A stretch of DNA of 64,000 nt from Rodentibacter caecimuris (GCA_001998905.1 MLAA01000024.1:1-64000), one strand, 5' to 3'. Positions 49,711 through 60,390 are shown, counted from the stretch's first letter. The notes: generated by a model from the sequence alone, not told the origin. A program made the numbers and translations.

Positions 49711-52218
49711 TTATGAAACAACCCTATGCCTAAAAGGAATAATTTGTATATTAGAATCTACATTTTGTAGTTGATAAAATTGCGGATAATTAAAATCTCG
49801 TTGTTCTATTTTATAGGGGTTAGATTCATCAATTAACACCGAAGATTGATAAATTTGGTAAATACCATAAATTTTATCTTCCTTTGAACCCTCGCAGCGA
49901 CGATAAATTTCAATATGGTTTAGTTCATCTAAAATATACACATTAAATGTTTCGTCATCATTATCTTCAAAGAAGAATTGTATAAATCCTTCAATAGCAA
50001 AAGTATCAATTTCTAACGGATATTTCCGCGGTTCGATACAAACATTTGCTTTTTCCTCGGTAATCCTGCCAGAAACGGAAGGTAATTCTACCATATTTAT
50101 ATAATCGTCTGGCACTTCCCCGGTTTGGATTTCCGACGGTATAATTTTCTTTCCTTCAAAGAAAAGCTGCCAATTTTTACTGGCAACCCGTAAACGGTTG
50201 GTTCGTACAGGCGTACGCCCGATAATTTTAATTCGGATATAACGCTTGATTAACACACTAACCAAATCACACAAAGTTTTACAATAACGTTTACTGTAAC
50301 AAAAAACCTGAATTTTGGGCGGGCGCTCACCGCGATGAATTTTATTTGACAGTTCCTTTAATGCTGCTAAGATTGCATTTTGCCCTTCAAAATGAAGGGT
50401 ACGGATTTCATTCCATATATTAAGATAAGTTAAATCAATACTACCGATAACACTATTATTGACAGAACCAAAACTAAATAGATCACTTGCTGTCATTGAT
50501 AATCGGATATCTTTCATTTTTTCGGTTACATCTTTCGATAAATTAACAGCAATAAATAATGTATCTATTTCGCCTTGCCTTGGTGTTTTATTTCCATCAA
50601 TGACAGGTAGTGTATTAGAAAAAGATAATCTTAGATCTGAGACAAACTTACGCAACGTTTCTAATTTTATTGAATCGCTAAAAATATGTAGCTGCGTTTC
50701 TAATGTTAGTAGATGATTAAAATAAGCCCATGCCACTACATTATTTAGTGTTTCGCCATATTTAATAAAGCGATCTTTCGAAAACATCAATAATGCACTC
50801 GGCGAGCGGTTAACTACATACCAGCCCGCTTTAAAATGTTTATTTTGCTTAATTTCAATAAAAGTCAAATGTTCTTCTTCCAAATGGTAAGAAATTTGCC
50901 CTCCTAATAATACAACTTTTCCCGGTAACTCTTCAAAGGTACTACATAGTTTACGCGTTAGAATATTCATATCCCCCGGAGCAACACTAGCATCAATATG
51001 ATGCTTGCGAGCAAAATGAACTAAATTTCGATAACTTAGCATTAATAATTTCACGACGTTATCATGACTATTTTGCGCTCGTTTGATTTTCCAATAAGGT
51101 CGATTGTCCAACTCAGCGATGAATTCCGGCGACCACTCCCATTCCTGGGCCAAAATACGCATATAGCGAATCCGCCAATTGTCCGCTTGATATAGCGCGA
51201 AATCTTCTGTCGCTTTAATGTAAAAGCAGCGACGGACAAAATCCAATCGCCTAAAATCAGCAAGTGCGGTCAAATATTGCGTTACTTTTGATAAAATCGC
51301 TAAATAAGGATCAAAATGGTGTTCGGGAGTACTATTTCCTGTCAGCATTTCTCGCTTAAATTGTCGAGCAATCAGTTGAGTATTCGGGTATTCCTGTGAA
51401 TAGGCTTCAAGCAAAATAATTTTTAATACGGATTTGTAAGGCGCATTTACTCCTTTATTTAATTGCCATAAACTGGCACCGAAATATTCTTTAGCAGAAA
51501 ATTGGCTTAAACTACCAAAATCTACCCAATCGTTTAAATCAAGCTGTCCTTGTTGAACCAAACGCTGAACTTCGCTGTCATAGCGACTTTCGTCTTCGAC
51601 CCACAAATGCAACCATAACAACGGTTTACCAGCTAATCGTAAGGCAGAACGATAAAACTCATCCAACAATAACATATATTGTGCGGATCCACTGTTCTCT
51701 GCACTCAGCGGTTCAGCATAACTGCTATGACGAAAACGTTGCTGATCCATTAAGAAAAAATGAATCTCCACCCCAAAAGACATCGCCCACTGTTCCAATT
51801 TTGTTAACTTTTGTGCAAGTAATTCTTTCTCAGGTAGAGTTAATTCAGGACTATAACATACCCAAATATCTAAATCGGAGGAAAAAGTTTGGCTGATCGA
51901 ACCAAAACTTCCCATCGCGTAAACCCCTCTAATCGCTGGTAAAATGTCGCCGGATTCGACCGCACTTTGTACTGCTTCAGCATAGTGGGAATTTTCTATA
52001 AATAAAAGTTTTTGTTCATCGGATAATTCAAAATCGGCAATGCCGCTAGGCACGTCAGGAATATAACCTGGTAGGTTGATATGGTTGTATTGTAACAAAA
52101 ATGTGATTTGCGCGAATACCCATTGAAAAGCCTCAGTCGTACCGAGCAATGCCCGCTCAAGACGACGCTTATCCAACGCCATCACAACTTTCTTAGCCAA
52201 GGTAAGATTCTGTTTCAC
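49711..52218 (-). CDS. cyaA: Class I adenylate cyclase
   Basis: Makes cAMP from ATP; with CRP it controls carbon use and, in H. influenzae, competence. The N-terminal catalytic domain contains GSFGSISQTFSSDLDIWVCY, the nucleotidyltransferase motif with paired Asp, and FGVEIHFFLMD with the third acidic position. The C-terminal half is the regulatory domain that in E. coli interacts with the phosphotransferase system protein IIA-Glc. The length (835) is close to the H. influenzae and E. coli enzymes. It diverges from hemC, an arrangement conserved with enteric bacteria. USS at 51262 and 51959. Confidence 0.96.
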   Translation of the reverse strand: MKQNLTLAKKVVMALDKRRLERALLGTTEAFQWVFAQITFLLQYNHINLPGYIPDVPSGIADFELSDEQKLLFIENSHYAEAVQSAVESGDILPAIRGVYAMGSFGSISQTFSSDLDIWVCYSPELTLPEKELLAQKLTKLEQWAMSFGVEIHFFLMDQQRFRHSSYAEPLSAENSGSAQYMLLLDEFYRSALRLAGKPLLWLHLWVEDESRYDSEVQRLVQQGQLDLNDWVDFGSLSQFSAKEYFGASLWQLNKGVNAPYKSVLKIILLEAYSQEYPNTQLIARQFKREMLTGNSTPEHHFDPYLAILSKVTQYLTALADFRRLDFVRRCFYIKATEDFALYQADNWRIRYMRILAQEWEWSPEFIAELDNRPYWKIKRAQNSHDNVVKLLMLSYRNLVHFARKHHIDASVAPGDMNILTRKLCSTFEELPGKVVLLGGQISYHLEEEHLTFIEIKQNKHFKAGWYVVNRSPSALLMFSKDRFIKYGETLNNVVAWAYFNHLLTLETQLHIFSDSIKLETLRKFVSDLRLSFSNTLPVIDGNKTPRQGEIDTLFIAVNLSKDVTEKMKDIRLSMTASDLFSFGSVNNSVIGSIDLTYLNIWNEIRTLHFEGQNAILAALKELSNKIHRGERPPKIQVFCYSKRYCKTLCDLVSVLIKRYIRIKIIGRTPVRTNRLRVASKNWQLFFEGKKIIPSEIQTGEVPDDYINMVELPSVSGRITEEKANVCIEPRKYPLEIDTFAIEGFIQFFFEDNDDETFNVYILDELNHIEIYRRCEGSKEDKIYGIYQIYQSSVLIDESNPYKIEQRDFNYPQFYQLQNVDSNIQIIPFRHRVVS

Positions 52219-52294
52219 GCAATAATCCTAACTAAACAATAAACTCGCTTACTCTATCATTTGCCTGAATCTAAATCAAAAATTTAAATGAGAA

Positions 52295-52323
52295 CTGACA
52301 TTTTGCTTTAACAGTGGTAGGAT
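52295..52323 (+). promoter_or_regulatory. Candidate hemC promoter
   Basis: CTGACA (52295-52300) and TAGGAT (52318-52323) are 17 bases apart, 33 bases before the hemC ATG. Five of six and four of six consensus bases match, so it is only a moderate candidate. Confidence 0.4.
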
Positions 52324-52355
52324 ACCGACTAATTTTAAGCAGATTAATTGCAACG

Positions 52356-53288
52356 ATGAACTCATTAAGAACCCTCAAAATCGCTACCAGAAAAAGCCCT
52401 TTAGCATTATGGCAAGCAAATTTTGTTAAAGACCAATTAACAGCGCTTTATCCAGAACTGAAAGTAGAACTTATCACAATGGTAACTAAAGGAGATGTCA
52501 TCTTGGATACGCCTTTAGCCAAAATTGGCGGAAAGGGGTTATTTGTAAAAGAATTGGAAAATGCTTTGCTAGAAAAGCGAGCAGATATTGCCGTACACTC
52601 AATGAAAGACGTCCCCATGGACTTTCCGGCAGGATTAGGATTGAAGGTAATTTGTAAACGAGAAGATCCGAGAGATGCATTTGTTTCCAATCGCTATTGC
52701 TCTTTACAAGAATTACCACAAGGCGCTATTGTCGGAACATCAAGCCTACGTCGCCAATGTCAATTAAAACAATTACGCCCAGACTTAGATATCCGCTCTC
52801 TACGTGGTAATGTAGGAACTCGTTTAAGTAAATTGGATAATAACGAATATGATGCAATTATTCTTGCCTCTGCAGGACTAATCAGATTAGGAATGGAGCA
52901 ACGAATCGCTGAGTTTATCCCGACAGAAACGTTACTTCCTGCGACCGGACAAGGTGCCGTAGGTATTGAATGTCGCCTTGATGATCAATGGGTGCAAACA
53001 TTATTGACCCCTTTAGCCGATAAAGAAACTACCACTTGTGTTCTAGCTGAGCGTGCAATGAATAGAGCTTTGGAAGGCGGGTGTCAAGTCCCAATCGGTG
53101 GTTATGCCATTGTTGAAAATAACGAAATTTACTTAAAAGCTTTAGTCGGAGAACCAGACGGTTCTCATATTATTCGTGTAGAAGGTAAAAGTGCGGTCGA
53201 AAACGGAGAAGATTTAGGTTCTCAACTTGCCCACCAATTATTAACGAAAGGTGCAGATAAAATTTTACAGCGTATTTACAATAAATAA
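52356..53288 (+). CDS. hemC: Hydroxymethylbilane synthase (porphobilinogen deaminase)
   Basis: Joins four porphobilinogen units into hydroxymethylbilane in haem synthesis. The ATG at 52356 gives 310 residues (E. coli 313) and the typical start [18 protein letters not shown]; the longer GTG reading from 52314 has no family support. The dipyrromethane cofactor is carried on Cys243 (EGGCQVPIG). KDVPMDFP contains the catalytic-region Asp. It heads the hemC-hemD-hemX-hemY operon. Its presence implies that this organism makes protoporphyrin precursors itself, unlike haem-auxotrophic H. influenzae. Confidence 0.96.
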   Translation: MNSLRTLKIATRKSPLALWQANFVKDQLTALYPELKVELITMVTKGDVILDTPLAKIGGKGLFVKELENALLEKRADIAVHSMKDVPMDFPAGLGLKVICKREDPRDAFVSNRYCSLQELPQGAIVGTSSLRRQCQLKQLRPDLDIRSLRGNVGTRLSKLDNNEYDAIILASAGLIRLGMEQRIAEFIPTETLLPATGQGAVGIECRLDDQWVQTLLTPLADKETTTCVLAERAMNRALEGGCQVPIGGYAIVENNEIYLKALVGEPDGSHIIRVEGKSAVENGEDLGSQLAHQLLTKGADKILQRIYNK

Positions 53289-53300
53289 GAGAATATTTCT

Positions 53301-54047
53301 ATGGCAGTGTTAATTACCCGTCCTGATGAACGTGGCAAACAATTAACGGATTGGCTAAACCAATCCGGTATTGTCGCATTACATCTGCCGCTATTCTGTA
53401 TTGAAAGCGGAAGAGAACTGGGCAATCTGCCTTCTGCATTAAATCAATTAAAAAATCAAGACTACGTTTTTTTAGTTTCTCAAAATGCAGTGGATTTTTG
53501 TCATAAAACCTTAGCAGATATCGGTTTTTGTTGGCCTGAAAGTTTACATTATTTTACCGTTGGGCATCGAACCGCTCAGTATTTTTCTAGTCAAAGCGAA
53601 CGCCCAATACATTATCCAATAACGACAGAAAACAGCGAAGGAGTACTTGCATTGCCTAATATGCAAAATCTCCAAGATAAACGAATCCTTATTTTACGAG
53701 GAAATGGTGGGCGTGATTTTTTTGCAGAGCAGGCTCGCATACGCGGTGCTGAAGTGATTCTATTAGAAACCTATCAGCGTGTACCGATAATCTATAATAA
53801 TGAAGAACAAACCAGTATTTGTAAACGTTCCGGTATCAATACTATTATTGCAACAAACCTTGAAATTGTGAATGCGTTAGTAAATTTTGTCCCAAAGCAA
53901 GATCAAGGTTGGCTAAAAAGTTGTCGTCTTATCACAGTCAGCCAGCGTATTGCAGATGTTGCACATAAGTTGGGCTGGCATAATATTACGGTTTCCCCCA
54001 AAGCGGATAACCAAAGCCTATTAAACACATTACTTGAAACTAATTAA
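53301..54047 (+). CDS. hemD: Uroporphyrinogen-III synthase
   Basis: Cyclises hydroxymethylbilane with inversion of ring D to uroporphyrinogen III. The sequence is poorly conserved in this family, but VLITRPDERGKQLTDWL, VSQNAVDF, and ILRGNGGRDFFAEQ with the following ETYQRVP are typical. The 248 residues match E. coli HemD. It lies 12 bases after hemC and 9 before hemX. Confidence 0.92.
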   Translation: MAVLITRPDERGKQLTDWLNQSGIVALHLPLFCIESGRELGNLPSALNQLKNQDYVFLVSQNAVDFCHKTLADIGFCWPESLHYFTVGHRTAQYFSSQSERPIHYPITTENSEGVLALPNMQNLQDKRILILRGNGGRDFFAEQARIRGAEVILLETYQRVPIIYNNEEQTSICKRSGINTIIATNLEIVNALVNFVPKQDQGWLKSCRLITVSQRIADVAHKLGWHNITVSPKADNQSLLNTLLETN

Positions 54048-54056
54048 GGAATTTAT

Positions 54057-55388
54057 ATGGCGAACAAAAAAAACTATGAGACTGATAAGCAAGCGAATGA
54101 AACCGCTGCTTATCCCGATATGGAAACAGTAACAAAAGAAGCTGTGGATAGCACCGCTTCTACACAAGAAAGCATATTAAAATCCGATATATCCGATCCC
54201 CCTGTTATCATAAAAAAAAGTGGTACGGGACTCAGTTTATTAGCGATTTTAATCGCTTTGGGATTAGGCGGAGTGGGTTATTATTTCGGGCAACAAAAAG
54301 TCAATGAAATACAACAAAAATTGACCGCACTTGAACAGCAAATCAAACATAAAGCTGCGTCAGAACCAACACCTACATTCGACAAAAATCTATTAACTTC
54401 TTTGGAAAATAACCTTAAAACTGTTAATAATAAAATTACACAATTTGAGCAGATTGACGCTCATCGTGAACAATCACTAACAGCGCTACAAAACCGTATT
54501 AATCAGATTAATGTGGAAAACAAGCCGCAGCAACCTAGCGATTGGTTATTTTCTGAAGCCGATTTTTTATTAAACAATGCATTACGCAAATTAGTTTTAG
54601 ACAATGATGTTGAGACCGGTGTCTCTCTGCTCAAGCTAGCTGATGAAACTCTTTCAAAAATTGATTCTCCGCAAGCAGCAGAAATCAGAATTGCACTTAA
54701 TCAAGATTTAAAACAGCTTTTATCCGTAAATAGCGTTGATCAAAATGCCGTCATGCAACGTCTATCCCAACTGGCGAACAGTATTGATGAACTTTCTGTA
54801 TTAAATGTAAATTTTAATGATGAAGATGAAGAAAAACTGAGTGATTCTCTCGCCGATTGGAAAGAAAATGCCAAAAAAAGTGCAAATTCGTTCTTAAATC
54901 GCTTTATTCGCATTACACCTAAAGACAAATCAGGCAACAAAGAATTACTGGCACCAAATCAAGATATTTATCTGCGTGAAAATATCCGTTTACGTTTGCA
55001 ACTAGCTATTATGGCGGTACCTCGTCAGCAAAGTGATCTGTATAAACAAAGCCTTGAGGCCGTTGCCTCTTGGGTAAGAAGCTATTTCGATACCAGTTCA
55101 GATGTTACCCAAAACTTCTTAAAAGCCATTGACGAACTATCCGAACTCTCTATCTATGTGGATGTGCCTACTCAATTACATAGTTTAAATGTGTTGGATA
55201 AATTGCTTAACCGTCCGACACAAGATCTGCAAAAAGTCGAAATCAGTGCAGATAAAGCAATTGCTGATATGCCAACAGCAAACGATGCATCAACCAACGA
55301 AGAAAATACAGATCAGACCCAACCGGGTGCAGAAAAGCAGATCAAAGCAGAACAAGAGAAATCCGCTACGGAAGCACCGGTACAATAA
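54057..55388 (+). CDS. hemX: HemX-family membrane-anchored protein
   Basis: A 443-residue protein with an N-terminal acidic, low-complexity stretch (residues 1-57), one membrane segment (about 58-78, LSLLAILIALGLGGVGYYFG), then a coiled coil (about 82-140) and a helical periplasmic domain; the C-terminal 40 residues are again disordered and charged. The family is often labelled uroporphyrinogen-III C-methyltransferase, but no methyltransferase motif is seen. Its role in the hem operon is unproven. A USS (54324) falls inside the coiled-coil codons. Confidence 0.88.
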   Translation: MANKKNYETDKQANETAAYPDMETVTKEAVDSTASTQESILKSDISDPPVIIKKSGTGLSLLAILIALGLGGVGYYFGQQKVNEIQQKLTALEQQIKHKAASEPTPTFDKNLLTSLENNLKTVNNKITQFEQIDAHREQSLTALQNRINQINVENKPQQPSDWLFSEADFLLNNALRKLVLDNDVETGVSLLKLADETLSKIDSPQAAEIRIALNQDLKQLLSVNSVDQNAVMQRLSQLANSIDELSVLNVNFNDEDEEKLSDSLADWKENAKKSANSFLNRFIRITPKDKSGNKELLAPNQDIYLRENIRLRLQLAIMAVPRQQSDLYKQSLEAVASWVRSYFDTSSDVTQNFLKAIDELSELSIYVDVPTQLHSLNVLDKLLNRPTQDLQKVEISADKAIADMPTANDASTNEENTDQTQPGAEKQIKAEQEKSATEAPVQ

Positions 55389-55406
55389 CAAAGAAGGATA
55401 CAAATT

Positions 55407-56699
55407 ATGTTTAGAGTCTTATTTTTAATGCTTACATTACTTGCAAGTTTAATTGCCGGCCCGTATCTTGCCGGAAAGCAAGGCTATGTCCGCATCGAAA
55501 CCGATTCTTTCATCTATGAAATGTCAATTACGGAACTCATTGTTGTATTTTTATTCCTATTAGCAATTATTTATACTGTTGAATGGCTTATTACCCGTTT
55601 CCTACGTTTAAGTAGCAATACTTATAGTTGGTTTTCTCGTCGTAAACGAGTAAAAGCACAAAAACAAACTCTTGAAGGCTTAATGAGAATGAATGAAGGA
55701 GATTATGCTAAAGCTGAAAAACTTATTGGAAAAAATGCTAAACACTCAGCTGAACCAATCCTCAATCTAATTACGGCAGCAGAAGCCGCACAACAGCGTG
55801 GCGATGAATTTAGCGCTAATCGCTATCTAATTAAAGCAACAGAAATTGCCGGTTCAGATAATTTGCTGGTAGAAATAGCCCGTACCCGTATTTTATTACA
55901 ACAAAATAAATTACCGGCAGCTCGAAGTTCCGTTGACAGCTTGTTAGAAATGGCTCCGCGTAATAAAGAAGTATTAAAACTAGCAGTAGATATCTATATG
56001 CGCTCAAAAGCTTTCCAAGCATTGGATAATATTTTACCTCAAGTAGAGAAATCAGGATTATATGTCGGAGAAACACTAACTAAACTGCAACGCCAAGCCG
56101 AAAACGGCCTATTAGATGAAAAAATGAATGAAGAGGGTGTAGACGGTTTACTCGCTTGGTGGGAAAACCAATCTCGTCAGCGCCGCAACAATATCAATTT
56201 AAAAATTGCATTAATTCAACGCCTCATTGATTGTAATGACCACGAATCCGCTTACGAATTAACTTTAGAAACCGTCAAAAAAATTGATAATGATCAGCCC
56301 CTTAATAAAACACTTTGCATGCAAATTACTCGCTTACAACCGGTAGATAACAGCAAATTAATCAAGTTAATTGAAAAACGTGCCAAACGAACAGCGAAAG
56401 AGCAACAGTGCTGCATTAATCGAGGGTTAGGTTATTTGTATGTTCGTAATAATGAATTTATCAAAGCTGCCGATAGCTTTAAAAAAGTTTTAGAGAATAA
56501 AGAACAACTTGAAGCTAACGATATCGCAATGGCCTCTTATGTTTTTGAGCAAACCGGAGAAACTGAATTAGCGAGCACCATTCGTGCTGAAAATCTAAAA
56601 AATCTAATGGATATCCAATCTGAAGTTCCTACATTAGTACAAACGTTAAAAACGGAAGAAAATCCGACCGCACTTTTGGAAGATAAAAGCGAGAAATAG
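55407..56699 (+). CDS. hemY: HemY-family TPR membrane protein
   Basis: A 430-residue inner-membrane protein with two N-terminal hydrophobic segments (about residues 1-20 and 40-62) and a C-terminal tetratricopeptide-like helical domain (for example [21 protein letters not shown]). It closes the hemCDXY operon as in E. coli. It is unrelated to the Gram-positive HemY protoporphyrinogen oxidase despite the name. Its molecular role is not established. A USS (56667) encodes residues near the C-terminus. Confidence 0.9.
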   Translation: MFRVLFLMLTLLASLIAGPYLAGKQGYVRIETDSFIYEMSITELIVVFLFLLAIIYTVEWLITRFLRLSSNTYSWFSRRKRVKAQKQTLEGLMRMNEGDYAKAEKLIGKNAKHSAEPILNLITAAEAAQQRGDEFSANRYLIKATEIAGSDNLLVEIARTRILLQQNKLPAARSSVDSLLEMAPRNKEVLKLAVDIYMRSKAFQALDNILPQVEKSGLYVGETLTKLQRQAENGLLDEKMNEEGVDGLLAWWENQSRQRRNNINLKIALIQRLIDCNDHESAYELTLETVKKIDNDQPLNKTLCMQITRLQPVDNSKLIKLIEKRAKRTAKEQQCCINRGLGYLYVRNNEFIKAADSFKKVLENKEQLEANDIAMASYVFEQTGETELASTIRAENLKNLMDIQSEVPTLVQTLKTEENPTALLEDKSEK

Positions 56700-56711
56700 A
56701 AAGAAATAAAC

Positions 56712-56746
56712 AAGACGATTTATCTTCAACAGATAAATCGTCTTTT
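56712..56746 (+). terminator. Strong terminator of the hem operon
   Basis: AAGACGATTTATCT (56712-56725) pairs perfectly over 14 bases with AGATAAATCGTCTT (56731-56744), with loop TCAAC and TT after the stem. It starts 13 bases past the hemY stop. Confidence 0.85.
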
Positions 56747-56987
56747 AATTAAACTATCCGTAACGAGACTTTATACCTAAATCTCATACTATTTTCTCAG
56801 CGTTTTTCACCGTTCTCTAAAGCTAAATTAATGACTCCCCCCTTCTGATTCTCAGATAAAAGTATTGCTGAATTTGGAATGATACTAAATACATCAGCAA
56901 CATAGCGATCTGTTACTTCGACATTTTATTCTGTGTAAATCTGTTTAGTTTTCAATAAATCACTCTCGCTGTAATAAAAATAGCCAT
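56747..56987. other. Non-coding stretch before the ppk1 promoter
   Basis: AT-rich sequence with no credible ORF on either strand, no repeat and no second terminator that I can see. The regulatory part of this hemY-ppk1 gap begins at 56988. Confidence 0.5.
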
Positions 56988-57021
56988 ATGTCATAAAGTG
57001 GTCATTTTTCTCTGATAATTT
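56988..57021 (+). promoter_or_regulatory. PhoB box and -10 element of ppk1
   Basis: ATGTCAT-AAAG-TGGTCAT (56988-57005) reproduces the PhoB direct repeat CTGTCAT-N4-CTGTCAT, matching at six of seven and five of seven positions with the correct four-base spacer. TAATTT (57016-57021) follows exactly 10 bases later, where the -10 element lies in PhoB-activated promoters that lack a -35 box. Confidence 0.7.
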
Positions 57022-57058
57022 ATTTCCCGCCCTTTAATTCCTTAAAAGCGGAGGCTTT

Positions 57059-59122
57059 ATGTCTAATAATAATCGTATTCTGTGCCGCGAGATGAGTTTA
57101 CTTTCGTTTAATCGGCGAGTACTAGCTCAAGCACAAGATCCCCGAGTGCCTTTATTGGAACGATTGCGGTTTCTGTGTATTGTCTCTTCTAATTTAGATG
57201 AATTCTTCGAAGTGCGCATGGCGTGGTTAAAACGTGAATGTAAATTACACCCTCATAACTTATTAGATAGCGGTAAAACCTTGAGTGAAACCATTTCAAT
57301 GGCTTCTGAAGAAGCGCATAAAATCATCGCCGAACAATATAGGCTATTTAATGATGTCTTACAACCAGAACTGGCAAAAGAAGGTATTTATTTTTATCCC
57401 CGTCAAAGCTGGACAGCAGAACAGCAAAAGTGGATAAATCAATATTTTAATAAAGAGTTGCTCCCTATTCTCACGCCTATTGGTCTTGATCCTTCTCATC
57501 CCTTTCCCCGTCTGCTGAATAAATCTTTAAATTTTGCTATTGAACTAGAAGGTAACGATGCTTTTGGTAGACCCTCAGGAATGGCGATTGTCCAAGCCCC
57601 GCGTATTTTACCCCGTTTGGTAAAAATACCATCAGAAGTTTGTCATAGTGATAACGGTTTTGTCTTTTTATCTTCTATATTACATGCAAATGTACAGAAA
57701 TTATTCCTTGGAATGAAAGTAAAAGGATGCCATCAATTTCGCTTAACCCGAGACAGCGATTTAAGCGTAGAAATAGGACAAGATGTCAAAACTAATCTGA
57801 GAACAGCAGTACAAAGCGAGTTACACGATCGAGAATACGGCGACGGCGTACGCTTAGAAGTTTCCGATGTATGTCCGGTACATATTTCTGATTTCTTGTT
57901 GGCACAGTTCAAACTCACTACGGAGGAACTTTATCGTGTAGACGGTCCGGTAAATTTAGTTCGTATTAATACGATTCCAGATACAGTAGATCGACCCGAT
58001 CTCAAATTTCCTCCCACAAATCCCGGCTCACTACCAGGACTCAATAAAAATAGCTCGGTACTGGATTTTGTCAGGCAAGCTCCGATTCTGCTGCACCACC
58101 CTTATCAATCGTTTGAACCGGTGGTTAAAATGATTTGCGAAGCTGCTACAGATCCTGATGTATTAGCAATTAAAATGACGATTTACCGTACAGGAAACCG
58201 ATCTGATCTGGTTTATGCATTAATGAAAGCCGCATTAGCTGGTAAGCAGGTTACAGTGATAGTTGAGTTAATGGCTCGTTTTGATGAAGCCAATAACATA
58301 AGTTGGGCTCAACAGTTAGAGGAAGCCGGTGCGCATGTAGTGTATGGTATTTTTGGCTATAAAGTTCATGCCAAAATGGTATTAATTATTCGGCGTGAAG
58401 AAGGGAGACTAAAACGTTATGCCCATGTTGGTACAGGGAACTATCATCAAGGCACATCCAAAATCTATACTGACTTCGGACTAATCACCGATGATGAACA
58501 AATTACCGAAGATGTGAACACATTGTTTATGGAAATTACCGGACTTGGGAAGCCAGTAAAACTCAACAAACTTTATCAAAGTCCTTTCACCTTACACAAA
58601 ATGGTAATCGAACATATTCATCAAGAAATCACACAAGCTCAAGCAGGCAAACCAGCCAAAATTATGGCAAAAATGAACTCTTTAGTTGAACCAACGGTCA
58701 TTGAAGCATTGTACTTAGCAAGCCAAGCTGGCGTACAAATTGATTTAATTGTACGAGGTATGTGTGCTTTATGTCCAGGAGTAAAAGGCTTGTCAGACAA
58801 TATTCGGGTGCGCTCTATCATTGGTCGCCAATTAGAACATTCCCGCGTCTATTACTTCTACAATGATGGCGTAGAGAATACTTATATTTCCAGTGCGGAC
58901 TGGATGGGACGTAATTTCTTTAGACGTATTGAGACCGCCACGCCAATTGAATCACCAATATTGAAAGCTCGCGTAGTAGAAGAAAGTTTTACATTAGCGC
59001 TACAAGATAATAGCCAAGCTTGGGAAATGCGATCTGATGGCACCTATTCCCGTATCGAACCGTTTGACGGAATAGAGCCATTCGGGTTACAAAATCAATT
59101 ATGGAATCACTATGGATACTAA
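57059..59122 (+). CDS. ppk1: Polyphosphate kinase 1
   Basis: Makes long-chain polyphosphate from the ATP gamma-phosphate, reversibly, at the membrane. It has 687 residues, like the E. coli enzyme. The N-terminal RELSLLSFN-type region reads CREMSLLSFNRRV. The two active-site histidines are His437 (YKVHAKMVL) and His456 (YAHVGTGNYHQG), the latter followed by IYTDFGL. GCGGAGG precedes the ATG. No ppx gene follows, unlike in E. coli, so the gene stands alone behind a PhoB-type promoter. Confidence 0.96.
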   Translation: MSNNNRILCREMSLLSFNRRVLAQAQDPRVPLLERLRFLCIVSSNLDEFFEVRMAWLKRECKLHPHNLLDSGKTLSETISMASEEAHKIIAEQYRLFNDVLQPELAKEGIYFYPRQSWTAEQQKWINQYFNKELLPILTPIGLDPSHPFPRLLNKSLNFAIELEGNDAFGRPSGMAIVQAPRILPRLVKIPSEVCHSDNGFVFLSSILHANVQKLFLGMKVKGCHQFRLTRDSDLSVEIGQDVKTNLRTAVQSELHDREYGDGVRLEVSDVCPVHISDFLLAQFKLTTEELYRVDGPVNLVRINTIPDTVDRPDLKFPPTNPGSLPGLNKNSSVLDFVRQAPILLHHPYQSFEPVVKMICEAATDPDVLAIKMTIYRTGNRSDLVYALMKAALAGKQVTVIVELMARFDEANNISWAQQLEEAGAHVVYGIFGYKVHAKMVLIIRREEGRLKRYAHVGTGNYHQGTSKIYTDFGLITDDEQITEDVNTLFMEITGLGKPVKLNKLYQSPFTLHKMVIEHIHQEITQAQAGKPAKIMAKMNSLVEPTVIEALYLASQAGVQIDLIVRGMCALCPGVKGLSDNIRVRSIIGRQLEHSRVYYFYNDGVENTYISSADWMGRNFFRRIETATPIESPILKARVVEESFTLALQDNSQAWEMRSDGTYSRIEPFDGIEPFGLQNQLWNHYGY

Positions 59123-59347
59123 AACTAAGATATAATGCTATTATTCTATCCATATTTAGCCCATAAAATAAAACAGTAATTTACTAACAAATGGTTTTAC
59201 CAAGAATAATTTAGCAAAAAACAGAGAACACCCCCTCACTATTTTTTAGTTTAAGCTATAAATCGTAAATTTATCGGTAGGCTTTATATAACATAAAGCC
59301 CCATATACTTTCATAAAAACTGGCGAGAAACTGACCGCACTTTGGTA

Positions 59348-59707
59348 TTAATTAGATTGTTCACGCTCAATTATTATTCCTACATTATCTGCTTGCGCAA
59401 TAGCTTTGGGTTTACTAAGTTTTAAACGTAACCACGGAATGGCGAATCGCTGCTGTAATTGTGTAGCGACTTCATTAGCAACTCGTTCTATTAATAAAAA
59501 AGGTTTAGATTGAACATAATTGATGATAAATTGACTAACTTCAGCATAATTTAAACAATATCTGACATCGTCAGTTTCAGCAGCTTTTCGGCTGTCCCAT
59601 TGCATCTCTATATCAAAAATTAATTTTTGTTTAATTTGCTGTTCCCAGTCATAAATACCGATTTGTGCGAATACGCATAATCCTTCAATCAAGATTCTAT
59701 CCTTCAT
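59348..59707 (-). CDS. folB: Dihydroneopterin aldolase
   Basis: Folate pathway enzyme making 6-hydroxymethyl-dihydropterin. The 119-residue chain has IEGLCVFAQIGIYDWEQ at the start, the conserved Glu and Tyr (YAEVSQ) and a catalytic Lys in KLSKPKA. The ATG at 59707 is preferred over 59713 because AGGA lies eight bases before it, but only two before the other. It diverges from plsY, as folB and ygiH do in E. coli. A USS (59334) lies a few bases past the stop. Confidence 0.93.
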   Translation of the reverse strand: MKDRILIEGLCVFAQIGIYDWEQQIKQKLIFDIEMQWDSRKAAETDDVRYCLNYAEVSQFIINYVQSKPFLLIERVANEVATQLQQRFAIPWLRLKLSKPKAIAQADNVGIIIEREQSN

Positions 59708-59793
59708 TACCATTGTCCTATCAAAATATTGTGAGCGTATGCTATCAAGTTTAGGTAAAATAGCGAATAATTTTATTTATTAGGAATGAGAAA

Positions 59794-60390
59794 ATGAGCC
59801 TATTCACCCTTTTCTATATGTTATTTGCCTATTTCTTAGGTTCAGTCTCAAGTGCAATTTTAATCTGCCGAATGTTGCACTTACCCGATCCCCGAGAAGT
59901 AGGCTCACATAATCCCGGAGCTACAAATGTATTACGAATAGGGGGGCGTTGGGCCGCATTAGCCGTACTTTTATTTGATATTCTGAAAGGAATGCTACCG
60001 GTATGGGCGGGCTATTATATTGGATTAACTCAGTTTGAATTAGGGATGGTTGCCTTATCTGCCTGTTTGGGACATATTTTTCCAGTTTTTTTCCGATTCA
60101 AAGGTGGAAAAGGTGTTGCCACGGCATTCGGTGCTATTGCTCCAATTAGTTGGGGGGTCGCCACAAGTATGTCTGGAACCTGGCTCGTGGTATTCCTAAT
60201 TAGTGGCTATTCTTCATTAAGTGCGGTAATCGCCGCACTAACTATTCCTTTCTATGTTTGGTGGTTTAAACCTGAATTTACTTTCCCTGTCGCGTTGGTC
60301 TGTTGTTTATTAATTTATCGTCATCACGATAATATTCAAAGATTATGGCGTGGGCAGGAAGACAAAGTATGGAAAAAATTTAAAAAATAA
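59794..60390 (+). CDS. plsY: Acyl phosphate:glycerol-3-phosphate acyltransferase
   Basis: Inner-membrane enzyme adding the first acyl chain to glycerol 3-phosphate for phospholipid synthesis. The 198 residues form about five membrane segments. Active-site motifs are [26 protein letters not shown] and [22 protein letters not shown]. Its substrate links it to glpT at the right edge. A USS (60219) is inside the coding region. Confidence 0.95.
   Translation: MSLFTLFYMLFAYFLGSVSSAILICRMLHLPDPREVGSHNPGATNVLRIGGRWAALAVLLFDILKGMLPVWAGYYIGLTQFELGMVALSACLGHIFPVFFRFKGGKGVATAFGAIAPISWGVATSMSGTWLVVFLISGYSSLSAVIAALTIPFYVWWFKPEFTFPVALVCCLLIYRHHDNIQRLWRGQEDKVWKKFKK

Noticed and set aside
59280..59300. Inverted repeat GGCTTTAT/ATAAAGCC between ppk1 and folB as a terminator
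   Set aside because: Neither strand has a T-tract directly after the stem, so it is too weak to report as a feature.
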